In this document: positions 25,147 through 33,738 of the stretch, piece after piece
How positions within the stretch are numbered: position 1 is the first letter of the stretch
Layout: every line of letters starts with the position of its first letter
Source: Saprospiraceae bacterium
GTDB lineage: Bacteria > Bacteroidota > Bacteroidia > Chitinophagales > Saprospiraceae
DNA: 64,000 nt
Reading direction: 5' to 3'
NCBI GenBank assembly: GCA_027080725.1
Contig: JALWRC010000025.1
Location: 20,479-84,478 of the forward strand
The notes under the pieces: model-generated
Seen by the model: the letters and a program-made list of their open reading frames with translations, nothing else
The model's database searches: none
Told to the model about the DNA's origin: nothing
Made by a program: the position numbers and the translations under genes

Positions 25147-26360
25147 ACCTGTGGATTTGAATTGAGCGATTGTAGCGCTTCGATGAAGGGCGCCATGTCT
25201 TCTGCGGTGATGGTGAGCGGGGGGAGTATGCGCAGCAAATTGGGATTGGACGAGGAGCCCGTGAAGATGTGGCACTCTTCCAATAACCGCTTCCGAAGCT
25301 CTTTGACCGGGAAGTCGAATTCCAGGCCCAACATCAGTCCCCTTCCCTTGACTTTTTGTACGTAGGGTAGGGTATGAAATTGTTGATCAAGTGCTTCGCC
25401 TACCTCCTTGGCGTGCGCAATCAAGTCCTCCTCTTCCAGAATTTTCAAAACGGCCAACCCCGCTGCGCAAGCCAGATAATTGCCTCCAAAGGTGGTGCCG
25501 AGCATGCCTTTGCGGGCGGTTATCCCGGGAGAAATGAGTACTCCGGCTACGGGAAAGCCATTGCCCATCCCTTTGGCTATGGTGACAATATCTGCCGTGA
25601 TGCCTGCCCGCTGATGGGCAAAAAAACTACCCGTTCGCCCGTACCCGCTTTGTATCTCATCCAGGATCAACAAGGTCCCGGTAGCGGTACACTCCCCTCT
25701 CAACCACCGTAAAAACTCCGGTTCTGCCTCGGCCAATCCCCCGATTCCTTGAATCCCTTCGATGATGACGGCCGCTACATCGCCCGGTGCCAAGGCGCGC
25801 TCAACCTCGTCTTTATTATTGAGTGTAGCAAAGACCACTTCAAAATTTCCGGCATTCAAAGGCGAGGAAATGCGGGGATTGTCCGTGACATTAAGCGCTG
25901 CGGAGGTCCTACCGTGGAAGCTCCCCCTGAAGGCGATGACCTTTCTTTTTGAGGTATGAAAAGAGGCCAATTTTAATGCATTTTCATTGGCTTCCGCACC
26001 ACTGTTGCACAAGAACAGGCGGTGGTCGCTATATCCGCTTTGCCGCGCAATAGCACCGGCCAACTGCTCCTGCAAGGGGTTGCGAATGATATTGGAGTAA
26101 AAACCGATATTCTTCAGTTGGGTAGTCAGTGCCCGCACATATTCCGGATGACTGTGGCCGACGGAGATCACCCCGTGCCCTCCGTACAAATCGAGATAGC
26201 GCGTCCCATTGGAGTCCCACACATGGCACCCTTCTGCCCGGACGATCTCGACCTCAAACGGCGAGTAAACGTCAAACAGTGAAGAGGCCTTTCTCCCTTG
26301 CACATGGGGCGAAATACCGGTGTTATTGTTAGTTGGTGATTTAAGATGCAAATTCATCAT
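25143..26360 (-). CDS. argD: Acetylornithine/succinylornithine aminotransferase
   Basis: A 405-residue class III PLP aminotransferase. Visible motifs are the N-terminal DLYGGHGVISVGHSHP, NSGAEANENALK, RGSFHGRT, ILDEIQSGYGRTG and the PLP lysine in IVTIAKGMGNGFP. It converts N-acyl-glutamate semialdehyde to N-acylornithine. Two adjacent ATGs (26360, 26357) are possible starts. It is translationally coupled to argF' by the ATGA overlap. A dispersed ATGAAATGGT copy lies in the 18-base gap before it. Confidence 0.93.
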   Translation of the reverse strand: MMNLHLKSPTNNNTGISPHVQGRKASSLFDVYSPFEVEIVRAEGCHVWDSNGTRYLDLYGGHGVISVGHSHPEYVRALTTQLKNIGFYSNIIRNPLQEQLAGAIARQSGYSDHRLFLCNSGAEANENALKLASFHTSKRKVIAFRGSFHGRTSAALNVTDNPRISSPLNAGNFEVVFATLNNKDEVERALAPGDVAAVIIEGIQGIGGLAEAEPEFLRWLRGECTATGTLLILDEIQSGYGRTGSFFAHQRAGITADIVTIAKGMGNGFPVAGVLISPGITARKGMLGTTFGGNYLACAAGLAVLKILEEEDLIAHAKEVGEALDQQFHTLPYVQKVKGRGLMLGLEFDFPVKELRKRLLEECHIFTGSSSNPNLLRILPPLTITAEDMAPFIEALQSLNSNPQV

Positions 26361-26378
26361 TATTCTTTTATGAAATGG

Positions 26379-27356
26379 TTAAAAATAAGAGGCTTTCAAT
26401 CCCAATCCGCTGTCCTCTTCCCATCCGTACAGGAGGTTCATGTTTTGGATGGCCTGCCCGGCAGCCCCTTTGAGCAGGTTGTCAATGACCGAAATGACAA
26501 GTGCTTTATCGCCCTTCTTTTGGACGTGGACAAAACAATTATTGGTATTGATGACTTGTTTGAGATCCGGAGCTTTCTCTACACAGTGGGTAAAAGGCTC
26601 CTTTTCATAAAAGGTCCGGTATCGATCGCGCAACTGCTCCTCCGTCTCTTCGGTATGGGTATATACACTCGCAAAAATACCCCGCGTAAAACACCCTCTT
26701 ACCGGAATAAAATGCATCTCCCCAATGGGACATCCCTGCAACTCCGTAAGCTGCTCTCCGATTTCACCAAGGTGCTGATGCGTGAAGGGTTTGTAGATGG
26801 ACACATTGTTATTTCTCCAACTGAAATGCGTCGTATCCGTCGGTTTTTGTCCGGCTCCCGTGGATCCGGTAATGGCGTGGACATGGATGTCCCCGGCCAG
26901 CTTCCCCCCCGAGGCCAACGGCAGTAAGGCCAACTGGATGGCTGTGGCAAAGCAACCCGGATTGGAGATATTGGCTGCATTCCGGATCTTATTCTTGTTT
27001 TTCTCGACCAACCCGTACTCAAACTTCCGCCCTCCAAAACACGCCTTCTCCGACAGACGAAAGTCTTGACTCAAGTCTATGATTTTGGTCTCCGGACGAA
27101 ATGGATGTCTCTCTAAAAACGCCTTCGAGTGCCCATGCCCCAGACAAAGGAAGACCACATCAGCACCGGGATGAACTTCCCCTGTAAACCGGGGCAACGA
27201 AACATGTTGTAAATCCCGGTGCAAGGCCCCAACCGGCTTACCGGCATTCGAATGACTAAAGATAAAATCCACCTCCACCTCCGGGTGATGGACAAGACAC
27301 CTCAACAACTCCCCGGCGACATAACCGCTTCCCCCTACAATTCCTGCTCTTATCAT
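26379..27356 (-). CDS. argC: N-acetyl-gamma-glutamyl-phosphate reductase
   Basis: A 325-residue ArgC with the NAD(P) motif VGGSGYVAGELLR at the N-terminus and the active-site cysteine in ISNPGCFATAIQLALLP. TGSTGAGQKPT and the HRH-type region near VRGCFTRGIFAS complete the family pattern. It reduces the acylglutamyl phosphate made by ArgB. It overlaps argG by ATGA (27353-27356). Length is normal for the short ArgC type. Confidence 0.95.
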   Translation of the reverse strand: MIRAGIVGGSGYVAGELLRCLVHHPEVEVDFIFSHSNAGKPVGALHRDLQHVSLPRFTGEVHPGADVVFLCLGHGHSKAFLERHPFRPETKIIDLSQDFRLSEKACFGGRKFEYGLVEKNKNKIRNAANISNPGCFATAIQLALLPLASGGKLAGDIHVHAITGSTGAGQKPTDTTHFSWRNNNVSIYKPFTHQHLGEIGEQLTELQGCPIGEMHFIPVRGCFTRGIFASVYTHTEETEEQLRDRYRTFYEKEPFTHCVEKAPDLKQVINTNNCFVHVQKKGDKALVISVIDNLLKGAAGQAIQNMNLLYGWEEDSGLGLKASYF

Positions 27357-28549
27357 AATACATGATTTACGTGATTAAATATCTGTACCGGATTGGCGAG
27401 AATCCGGGTAAACCCCTTCACATCTTCACCGCTCCATTTGAGATTGGTCTCCCCGTACTGGCCGAAGTCGGAGGTCATCAAGTCGTGGGGGGACCGGATG
27501 CCGTCAATCGAAAATCGGTAAGGCGCCAAGGATACCGTGACCTCTCCGGAGACAAACTGTTGGGTGTCCGTCAGAAAATGCTCGATATTGCGCATGACCG
27601 GGTCAAAGTACTGCGCTTCGTGCAAAAACATGCCATACCATCCGGCCATTTGCTCTTTCCAATGCAACTGCCACTTGGTCAATGTGTGTTTTTCCAAAGC
27701 ATGATGGGCTTTGATGATAACGGTGGCCGCGGCGGCTTCAAACCCTACACGCCCCTTAATCCCGATAATGGTATCCCCTATGTGGATATCCCGCCCGATG
27801 GCGTACCGGGAGGCGATGGATTCGATCCTCCGGATGCCTTCGACAGGAGTGACCGGTTGGCCATTTACGGAGTGGATCTCTCCCTTCTCAAATCCAATTT
27901 GAAGTGTTTCCGGGCCCTCCGCTTTTAGACCGCTGGGGTAGGCAGAATCCGGAAGAGGAAGATGTGAGGTGAGGGTTTCGGCGCCTCCGACACTCGTGCC
28001 CCACAGCCCTTTATTGATGGAGTATTTTGCCTTTTGGGCATCTACTTCGACTCCGTGCCGTTGCAGGTATTCGATTTCTTCCGTGCGCGAGAGCTGCAAG
28101 GTCCGGATCGGAGTCAAAATCTCTATCTCCGGCGCGATCAATTGGAAAATCAAATCAAAACGCACCTGGTCATTGCCGGCACCGGTGCTGCCATGGGCGA
28201 TGTACTTCGCCCCGATCTTCTTGGCATACCCGGCCAAAGCGATGGCTTGATGTACGCGCTCGGCGCTCACAGAAAGCGGGTAGGTGTTGTTTTTCAGGAT
28301 ATTGCCGAAGATGAGGTATTTGACGATTTTGTCATAGAAGACCTCCGTCTGCTCCAAAGTGATGTGCTGCTCTACCCCTAAGGCATAAGCTTTTTGTTGG
28401 ATAACCTGGAGTTCGGCATCGGAAAATCCCCCCGTGTTGACAATGGCAGAATATACCGCCAACCCCTTCTCGTGCTTGAGGTATTTGGCGCAAAACGAGG
28501 TGTCCAGTCCCCCGCTAAAAGCGAGTAATACTTTATCTGATGGATGCAT
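27353..28549 (-). CDS. argG: Argininosuccinate synthase
   Basis: A 398-residue ArgG. The ATP pyrophosphatase loop is VLLAFSGGLDTSFC at residues 8-21, and ARGSTG-type substrate binding appears as YIAHGSTGAGNDQVRFD. It joins citrulline and aspartate. It follows the GNAT gene by 1 base and is coupled to argC by a 4-base overlap, so the first two steps and this late step are made from the same message. Confidence 0.95.
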   Translation of the reverse strand: MHPSDKVLLAFSGGLDTSFCAKYLKHEKGLAVYSAIVNTGGFSDAELQVIQQKAYALGVEQHITLEQTEVFYDKIVKYLIFGNILKNNTYPLSVSAERVHQAIALAGYAKKIGAKYIAHGSTGAGNDQVRFDLIFQLIAPEIEILTPIRTLQLSRTEEIEYLQRHGVEVDAQKAKYSINKGLWGTSVGGAETLTSHLPLPDSAYPSGLKAEGPETLQIGFEKGEIHSVNGQPVTPVEGIRRIESIASRYAIGRDIHIGDTIIGIKGRVGFEAAAATVIIKAHHALEKHTLTKWQLHWKEQMAGWYGMFLHEAQYFDPVMRNIEHFLTDTQQFVSGEVTVSLAPYRFSIDGIRSPHDLMTSDFGQYGETNLKWSGEDVKGFTRILANPVQIFNHVNHVL

Positions 28550-28550
28550 G

Positions 28551-29210
28551 TTAGAATAGTTTTATGCGATGAATGACATGAGGTAGTTTATCTAAACTTT
28601 GCTTCAGGCGCTCCTTCCGGTCTTTCAAGAAGGCGGCGAATCCGGCCCGGGAACGCTCCTCTGCCGGTGTGCCGTCCCGTACTTCTTTGAGGTCGCAGAC
28701 CATGGCGGTGCAAAGACACATCTTACGGTGGGTGCGTTGGAGAATATCGTAGTTGGTACAACTCCGGCACCCCTGCCAGAATTTTTCGTCCCGGGTCAAT
28801 TCGGAGAAAGTGACCGGTTTATAGCCGAGGGAAGAATTGATTTTCATCACGGCCATACTGGTCGTAATTCCAAACAAGCGGGCTTGGGGAAATTTTTCCT
28901 TTGACAGTTGGAAAGTCGCTTTTTTGATTGCACGTGCCAAACCTTGGTTCCGGTAGTCCGGATGGATGATGAGCCCCGAATTGGCCACAAACTTCTTATT
29001 CTCCCAACTCTCGATATAACAAAAACCGACGAGTTTCCGGCCGTCCAAAGCGATGACAGCCTGTCCCTCCTTCATTTTGTCCGTCAGGTACTTCGGGTCG
29101 CGTTTGGCAATACCCGTTCCGCGCACTTTTGCCGCCGCTTCCATCATTGCACAAATGGAAGGCGCATAACTGTAATGTCGATGGTCTGCTACCGTAATAG
29201 ATACCGGCAT
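28551..29210 (-). CDS. argA: GNAT acetyltransferase, probable N-acetylglutamate synthase (ArgA-like)
   Basis: A 219-residue GNAT protein with the acetyl-CoA region GLIIHPDYRNQGLARAIKKA near residues 77-96. It is the first structural gene of the arginine operon, so N-acylation of glutamate is the natural role, as for other short GNAT-type ArgA proteins. The C-terminal part has a cysteine cluster (CRSCTNY, KMCLCTAMVC), not usual for GNAT, which could bind metal. The acyl group transferred cannot be read from sequence. It is preceded by the leader peptide and attenuator region. Confidence 0.8.
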   Translation of the reverse strand: MPVSITVADHRHYSYAPSICAMMEAAAKVRGTGIAKRDPKYLTDKMKEGQAVIALDGRKLVGFCYIESWENKKFVANSGLIIHPDYRNQGLARAIKKATFQLSKEKFPQARLFGITTSMAVMKINSSLGYKPVTFSELTRDEKFWQGCRSCTNYDILQRTHRKMCLCTAMVCDLKEVRDGTPAEERSRAGFAAFLKDRKERLKQSLDKLPHVIHRIKLF

Positions 29211-29259
29211 AACTTATTATTAGATAAACTTATGAAAAAAATGAAAACAATAAAAGATT

Positions 29260-29273
29260 GAGCGTTACCGCTC
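29260..29273 (-). terminator. Candidate attenuator hairpin before the arginine operon
   Basis: On the minus strand GAGCG-GTAA-CGCTC, a 5-bp GC-rich stem with GNRA-type tetraloop, is followed by AATCTTTTATTG. It lies between leader peptide and argA. The bases CCGGG just before it (29273-29277) are complementary to CCCGG inside the leader frame (29328-29332), so an alternative fold that opens this stem is possible. The short stem makes termination uncertain. Confidence 0.5.
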
Positions 29274-29286
29274 CCGGAAAAACATG

Positions 29287-29403
29287 CTACCAGACCCTTG
29301 CGGGTCTCCTGTTTCTCCTCCTGCATACCGGGACGCACACACGAATAGCAGCCTCGGGTGAAGCCACTTCAAAAAGGCGATATGTGCGATGGTTACATTT
29401 CAT
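29287..29403 (-). CDS. argL: Arginine-rich leader peptide of the arg operon
   Basis: A 38-residue frame with 9 Arg, ending RVCVPVCRRRNRRPARVW. The six Arg in the last 11 residues are encoded by AGG/AGA only. It starts a few bases after the predicted transcription start and ends 76 bases before argA. The Arg cluster overlaps the 6-bp hairpin AGACCC-GCAA-GGGTCT, so ribosome stalling at low charged Arg-tRNA would disrupt that stem. This is the layout of ribosome-mediated attenuators known for his, trp and leu operons. Translation is not proven; the symbol is descriptive. Confidence 0.7.
   Translation of the reverse strand: MKCNHRTYRLFEVASPEAAIRVCVPVCRRRNRRPARVW
29292..29307 (-). promoter_or_regulatory. 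Hairpin within the arg leader peptide frame
   Basis: AGACCC-GCAA-GGGTCT on the minus strand, a perfect 6-bp stem with GNRA-type tetraloop. It covers the codons for the last Arg residues and overlaps the place where a ribosome starved of arginine would stop. It is a likely pause or antiterminator element. Confidence 0.6.
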
Positions 29404-29411
29404 TTGAGCCG

Positions 29412-29440
29412 TAAAAGTATAAAAATTTGTAAATATCCAA
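29412..29440 (-). promoter_or_regulatory. Promoter of the arginine operon
   Basis: On the minus strand TTG (29438-29440), 18 bases, then TACTTTTA (29412-29419), one mismatch to TAnnTTTG. The predicted transcription start is close to 29407, only a few bases ahead of the leader peptide ATG at 29403. The shared 18-mer lies 18 bases upstream of the TTG. Confidence 0.6.
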
Positions 29441-29458
29441 TAAATCGTGTAGAAAAAA

Positions 29459-29476
29459 GTGTGTATTACAAAGTGC
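29459..29476 (-). repeat. Promoter-associated 18-mer (copy 2, arg promoter)
   Basis: Identical to the copy at 18778-18795. On the minus strand GCACTTTGTAATACACAC ends 18 bases before the -33 TTG of the arg promoter, a position suited to an activator or upstream repressor site. Confidence 0.7.
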
Positions 29477-29538
29477 GCATCTGTACGTAGAATCAAAAGC
29501 ATTTGTACTCGCAACAGACTTCATAAATGGAATAGCCT

Positions 29539-29565
29539 TACTTTTTGGCATTGCCCCAAAAAGTA
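29539..29565. repeat. 10-bp hairpin TACTTTTTGG/CCAAAAAGTA
   Basis: A perfect inverted repeat with a 7-base loop. It is followed by ACAAAAAGG rather than a T run, so it is more likely a repeat element or the remnant of an insertion than a terminator. Confidence 0.55.
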
Positions 29566-29954
29566 ACAAAAAGGTCTAGGCGCAATTAATAGCTAAATGT
29601 AGTGGGGCGGCCTTAACTTCTGTTGAAGGGAACACGGCAACTATGCTTCGAAATTAAACTTTGCCTTAATGATATTTAGACCATAGAAGATATAATAACA
29701 CTATCCCAGGTTAGTGCCGGTTCCCGCTTGGTAATTGCGCCGGAATGGGCCATACAATATATTGACTCTGCATAGTAAGCTCTCTTATTTTTGACTGTTC
29801 GATAGACCTCCATTCAAGAAGTACCAAACCACTTTTTTAAGCCAGAGATTTCATCAGTAAAATAGTTCTTGTAGAGAACTTGGACACCTCAGACTATTTG
29901 TGTTCCCTGAAGTAACGTATCACACCACTGTCTTTTTATAATTTGTGAATAATT

Positions 29955-30110
29955 GTGCAGCCCTGTACGAGCGATAGCAAAGTGCAGGGTTGGTAATATC
30001 ACCTAACGCGGTTTTGGCGGTATTCTTGCCCTGTCCGGATGGATTGAATTCCGGGCGATTGACATGCAAAAATAATGACAAAACAATGCAAAGGTTCATT
30101 TTAAAATGCA
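29955..30110 (+). repeat. REP-like intergenic element (copy A)
   Basis: It shares with 49173-49306 the blocks GTACGAGCGAyAGCrAAGTGC, GTTTTGGCGGTATTyTTGCCC (30011-30031) and GCAAAAATArTGACAAwACA. The flanking stem is CCCTG (29961-29965) with CAGGG (29985-29989); in the other copy it is CCCCG with CGGGG, a compensated base pair. Spacing is identical. Confidence 0.75.
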
Positions 30111-30120
30111 TAAAAAATAG

Positions 30121-30155
30121 CCCACGGTTCTAACCGTGGGGGATAATGAATCCCC
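30121..30155. repeat. REP-type double hairpin
   Basis: CCCACGGTT (30121-30129) pairs exactly with AACCGTGGG (30132-30140). Overlapping it, GGGGAT (30139-30144) pairs with ATCCCC (30150-30155). Palindromes of this kind are typical targets of REP-associated tyrosine transposases, one of which is partly present at the right edge. Confidence 0.65.
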
Positions 30156-30284
30156 TAACCCCAACAGTTTTAACGGTTTTCAAAACAACCTCATCAGAAA
30201 AGAACATCTATGCAAGAATACGAAAGATTCATCCAGCACTATGGTTGGCAAATAAGAATAAATTTGTTAAAATCTATTGATTTT

Positions 30285-30322
30285 TTAGTGATTACCCCCC
30301 GAGAAGGAGGCGTAATCACTAA
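30285..30322. promoter_or_regulatory. 11-bp hairpin upstream of a T9SS protein gene
   Basis: TTAGTGATTAC (30285-30295) and GTAATCACTAA (30312-30322) are perfectly complementary, and the inner C-rich and G-rich stretches extend the stem. It lies 36 bases before the ATG at 30359. There is no T tract. It could be an operator or a 5' leader structure. Confidence 0.55.
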
Positions 30323-30358
30323 TTTAAAAGAAAAGTTCTTCATTCAAAATCTGTATTT

Positions 30359-31801
30359 ATGAAATTATTAATGCCTTTATTATTATGCTTTACACTCAAT
30401 TCTGTTATAGGACAACCTACATTTTCAAAATCATATGACTTCGAACAAGATAACGAGTATGGCACCTGTATCAAACAATGGGGAGATGATATGGTGATTT
30501 ATATTCCTGCTGTTTGCAAAGGAAATACGGTAATCTGCTACAAACTTTTAAAAATTAATCAGCATGGAGAAGTCATTTGGAAGAAAACCTTAAACTATCC
30601 ACGCGTATCCAGTAGTATTGGAATTCATAGTTTGAATATCGTTGGAAATAATCTATTGGTCGGTTTAACCGGTGATGATTCAGATTTAAAACAATATTTT
30701 GATTTAAGAATGTTTTCTCCTGATGGAGATAGCCTCTGGTCAGCACAAATCAAAAGAGAACGCAATCTCATCCTTAGAAGTTTGATAATAACAGACAAAG
30801 GAAATATCATTTGGGAACGAAGATTCCCTGAGCAAAACCACAAAGCTATTACAGCTTCTATGAATTACGGATTACCTAATGAACAATTTCTAATAACAAC
30901 TCTTTTTTGTCCGCTTAGTTGTGGCAATCAAGGAAAGCAGCTATGGTATATGGATGCCGATGGTAACAAAATTTGGGAAAAGTCATTTGAAGGTGAACCT
31001 TTTGACAATTTCCCTTCCGCTGTAGGGCTAAACAATGGCAACTTTGTTGTCAGTTACAAACGCTACGAATGGCCCAATACGCAAATAACAGCTCCAGCCT
31101 GTGTTCAATGTCTTAATAGTAGTAAGGATAGTTTATGGGAGCACTGTTTTTTAAATACCTTGCATGTAAACATTAACTCGATGACAAAGGCAAAAAATGG
31201 AGATATAATAGGTTGTGGCGCAAAAGGATATGATGAACCGGGGCAAAGTGGTTGGTTATTTAGGATGACTGAAGAAGGTGAAGTTTTGTGGGAGCGAAGT
31301 ATATTCTACGATTTAGACCCCTATACCGGTCACTGGGGTGGCAATCTATTGGGCATCACAGAAGATAAAGATGGGAATATATGGGCAGCCGGATCGTGTT
31401 ACGACACCTTTCCCAATCATGATCCTTGGATAGATTCAGACAATGCTTGGGTGCTAAAATTATCCCCCAATGGTTGTCTATTGCAAGGATGCAACAGCGA
31501 AATACAGTTAGTGTCGGATTATGTGAGTGCTATAAAAAATAACATTGTTCATTCCGAAAAGAATTTTATTCGAATATCCCCTAATCCCTCCTTTGACATC
31601 TTCAAAATATCTCCTGTCGCAGGCAGCAAAATCCGGTCTTGGTCCCTTTACAATATGATGGGACAAGAAATACAAAATGGAAGATCCCTCTTATCCAATC
31701 CAATCAGGGTTAATCTTTCTGCTTGTACAAATGGAGTCTATCTCATCCGGTTACAGTTGGAAAATGGAGGGTTGTTCATCTCAAAATTGATTAAACAATA
31801 A
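30359..31801 (+). CDS. Secreted protein with T9SS C-terminal sorting domain
   Basis: A 480-residue protein with signal peptide MKLLMPLLLCFTLNSVIG. The middle has repeated tryptophan-rich strands (GEVIWKKTLNY, GDSLWSAQIKRE, GNKIWEKSFEG, GEVLWERSIFY), a pattern of beta-propeller repeats. The last 80 residues (RISPNPSFDIFKIS to GLFISKLIKQ) form a type A sorting domain, so the protein is exported by the type IX system and probably surface-attached. Substrate or ligand is unknown. The next gene, 16 bases downstream, has the same general plan. A+T content is visibly higher than in the sHdr and arg operons. Confidence 0.8.
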   Translation: MKLLMPLLLCFTLNSVIGQPTFSKSYDFEQDNEYGTCIKQWGDDMVIYIPAVCKGNTVICYKLLKINQHGEVIWKKTLNYPRVSSSIGIHSLNIVGNNLLVGLTGDDSDLKQYFDLRMFSPDGDSLWSAQIKRERNLILRSLIITDKGNIIWERRFPEQNHKAITASMNYGLPNEQFLITTLFCPLSCGNQGKQLWYMDADGNKIWEKSFEGEPFDNFPSAVGLNNGNFVVSYKRYEWPNTQITAPACVQCLNSSKDSLWEHCFLNTLHVNINSMTKAKNGDIIGCGAKGYDEPGQSGWLFRMTEEGEVLWERSIFYDLDPYTGHWGGNLLGITEDKDGNIWAAGSCYDTFPNHDPWIDSDNAWVLKLSPNGCLLQGCNSEIQLVSDYVSAIKNNIVHSEKNFIRISPNPSFDIFKISPVAGSKIRSWSLYNMMGQEIQNGRSLLSNPIRVNLSACTNGVYLIRLQLENGGLFISKLIKQ

Positions 31802-31817
31802 TCCAAATCGGTGAAAA

Positions 31818-33143
31818 ATGAAAAATATACTCTATTACACTATTTTGCTCGTACTGTTTTCTTCCTCCGCACAGGCCCAATGGGAGATTAAATACAGTAG
31901 CAGTCTTTATGCGTTATCCAATATGGAATTTTACCACAACATGGGATTCGTTGGACAAGATAAAAACATTTTGAGGTCGTACGATTGGGGAGATGCCTGG
32001 GAGTCTCTGCCGATTAACATCCCGGGATTTCATCTTTCCAAATTCCACATAATTGATTCTTCTCATATCCTTGCGGATGGCAGCAGAGAAGATATGGGAT
32101 ATTTGATTGAATCCTCAGATGCCGGAAACACCTGGACCGTTATCGATAGTCTGAAAGCTTTCGAATATACAGAATTTGTGCTCCTTGAAGATGACACCAC
32201 TTTGCTGTATGAATCGGACGCAATACTGTACAAATACTCCTTGGCAAGCCATCAATCGACAGAAGTGTTTGACTTTCACACGCTCGGAGCCACTTATGCA
32301 AGTGTGATAGAATATAAATTCATGTCCAGTGATGTGGGCTTTTTATACGTATCCCTGTATGCCCCTCAAAATCCCAATCAACGAATACTTAAAACAGTGG
32401 ATGGTGGCAACACCTGGACGGAGATTGTATTGCCTTTGCGTTTAGTAGAAATACATGACGTTCTATTTGCCAACATGGATTCTGTTTATCTTTTGGATGA
32501 CTCTATGCTGTATCTATTCACCTACCACGACACGAAGATGGACACCATCGCCCGGATTAAGGGGCCTCCCTACTCTGTCAACAGGCAATTAGCATCCTTC
32601 TCCATTTCAAAAAACGGTATTGGGTTCATAGGGGGAGGTTGGAGTGCTCTAATAGAGAGCGATTCGGACTTCTGTACCATCATAGATCTCAATCTTGCAA
32701 ATAATAAATATGAAATAGTCTACGATAGTCTGGGATTACCATTTAGGTTCACACATGCTATCGATGACTCTACATGGATAGCCGTTGCAGATGGAGGCAT
32801 TATCATGAAAACAACACACTCCGGAGGTGCATTCCCCCCTGATTATCCCTGGAATAAAGTATATATTTCAAATATTGACGTCTTACAGCACTCGAGCCAA
32901 TTGCATATCAAACTTCGCCCCAATCCGTCCAATGGTGTTGTTGATATCTCGGTGGCTGAAGACATGGCGATTAAATATTACCAAGTTTACAATGCGCGAG
33001 GGCAATTAATCGAAAGTAAAAATCTTCCTTCAAAAGTCCATTCATTTCAATTGGATATGTCCTTGTGTCATCCTGATGTTTATGTATTGAAAACAGGATT
33101 GGAGAATGGCGAGACCTTACTTTCTAAATTGGTGAAATATTAA
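31818..33143 (+). CDS. Secreted beta-propeller protein with T9SS sorting domain (BNR/YCF48-like)
   Basis: A 441-residue protein with signal peptide ending at AQAQ. Repeats resembling sialidase/YCF48-type blades appear as SYDWGDAWESL, SSDAGNTWTVI and TVDGGNTWTEIVLP. The C-terminal LRPNPSNGVVDISV to LLSKLVKY is a type IX sorting domain. Its close spacing to the preceding T9SS gene suggests co-transcription. It probably acts in adhesion or recognition on the cell surface; an enzyme function is not evident, since no catalytic motif is seen. Confidence 0.8.
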   Translation: MKNILYYTILLVLFSSSAQAQWEIKYSSSLYALSNMEFYHNMGFVGQDKNILRSYDWGDAWESLPINIPGFHLSKFHIIDSSHILADGSREDMGYLIESSDAGNTWTVIDSLKAFEYTEFVLLEDDTTLLYESDAILYKYSLASHQSTEVFDFHTLGATYASVIEYKFMSSDVGFLYVSLYAPQNPNQRILKTVDGGNTWTEIVLPLRLVEIHDVLFANMDSVYLLDDSMLYLFTYHDTKMDTIARIKGPPYSVNRQLASFSISKNGIGFIGGGWSALIESDSDFCTIIDLNLANNKYEIVYDSLGLPFRFTHAIDDSTWIAVADGGIIMKTTHSGGAFPPDYPWNKVYISNIDVLQHSSQLHIKLRPNPSNGVVDISVAEDMAIKYYQVYNARGQLIESKNLPSKVHSFQLDMSLCHPDVYVLKTGLENGETLLSKLVKY

Positions 33144-33158
33144 TGCTCATGCTTCGTC

Positions 33159-33713
33159 TCAAATCTTCCTTATATTTTCGTCGATGATCTCTTGTGTTTC
33201 AGCTATGTGATTTTTATCTTTCGGCTGCAAGTCGTAGCGGATTTTACCGCACAATTTGGCGAGGGAGGCGGACAGTTGGTCGCATTCAATGGCGGAAATG
33301 ATCAAATCCGAGGAGGTGTCTTTAATGGTTTGTATCAAGGAAGAAAACTCTCGCAATACTTCCGGGCTGGCCAATATCGAGATTTTATGCGTCAAAAACT
33401 CAAGTGTCACAAGATCCTCTGGATCGACCTCCCGCTTTCTAACAACTTCTTCGATAAAATTTATCAATTCGAAATACAAGTTGGACTTGATATCAAACAC
33501 TTTTACCCGCTGCTCCTTCTCCAACTCAATTTCACTCTGTTTGCTGATGAGTGCCGCAGTAATGGCAATGGTCGCGATGGTCCCGAGAACGATGAGCACG
33601 AGTTCCTGTCCAAATGGGTCATTGGACGTTCCTTCGTAGGCAAATTTCAAATATACCAGCCCAATAACGAAGGTCATAAACGCAACTAATAGATAAACTA
33701 CACTGTTTTTCAT
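33159..33713 (-). CDS. Uncharacterised membrane protein
   Basis: A 184-residue protein with two N-terminal hydrophobic segments (about residues 5-24 and 36-58) followed by a hydrophilic, helical, largely acidic domain starting KQSEIELEKEQRVKVFDIK that may form a coiled coil. No family was recognised. It is separated by 25 bases from scpA upstream in the same direction, but a functional link with condensin is not evident. Confidence 0.65.
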   Translation of the reverse strand: MKNSVVYLLVAFMTFVIGLVYLKFAYEGTSNDPFGQELVLIVLGTIATIAITAALISKQSEIELEKEQRVKVFDIKSNLYFELINFIEEVVRKREVDPEDLVTLEFLTHKISILASPEVLREFSSLIQTIKDTSSDLIISAIECDQLSASLAKLCGKIRYDLQPKDKNHIAETQEIIDENIRKI

Positions 33714-33738
33714 GTTGTTCTTTTTGTTTTACCACTCC

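Larger units (their letters stand above)
29441..30358. other. Gene-free region between the arg promoter and the first T9SS protein
   Basis: No convincing gene was found. It contains the promoter-associated 18-mer, a 10-bp hairpin (29539-29565), a REP-like element (29955-30110), a double hairpin typical of REP elements (30121-30155) and an 11-bp hairpin before the next gene (30285-30322). A 63-codon minus-strand frame inside the REP-like element is not credible as a gene. Confidence 0.6.

Noticed and set aside
24199..25275. Longer start for the carbamoyltransferase
   Set aside because: The extra N-terminus lies inside argD and is His/Arg-rich without similarity; the ATGA overlap at 25143-25146 supports the shorter form.
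29920..30111. 63-codon frame
   Set aside because: It is entirely inside the REP-like element, and the other copy of the element does not preserve it.
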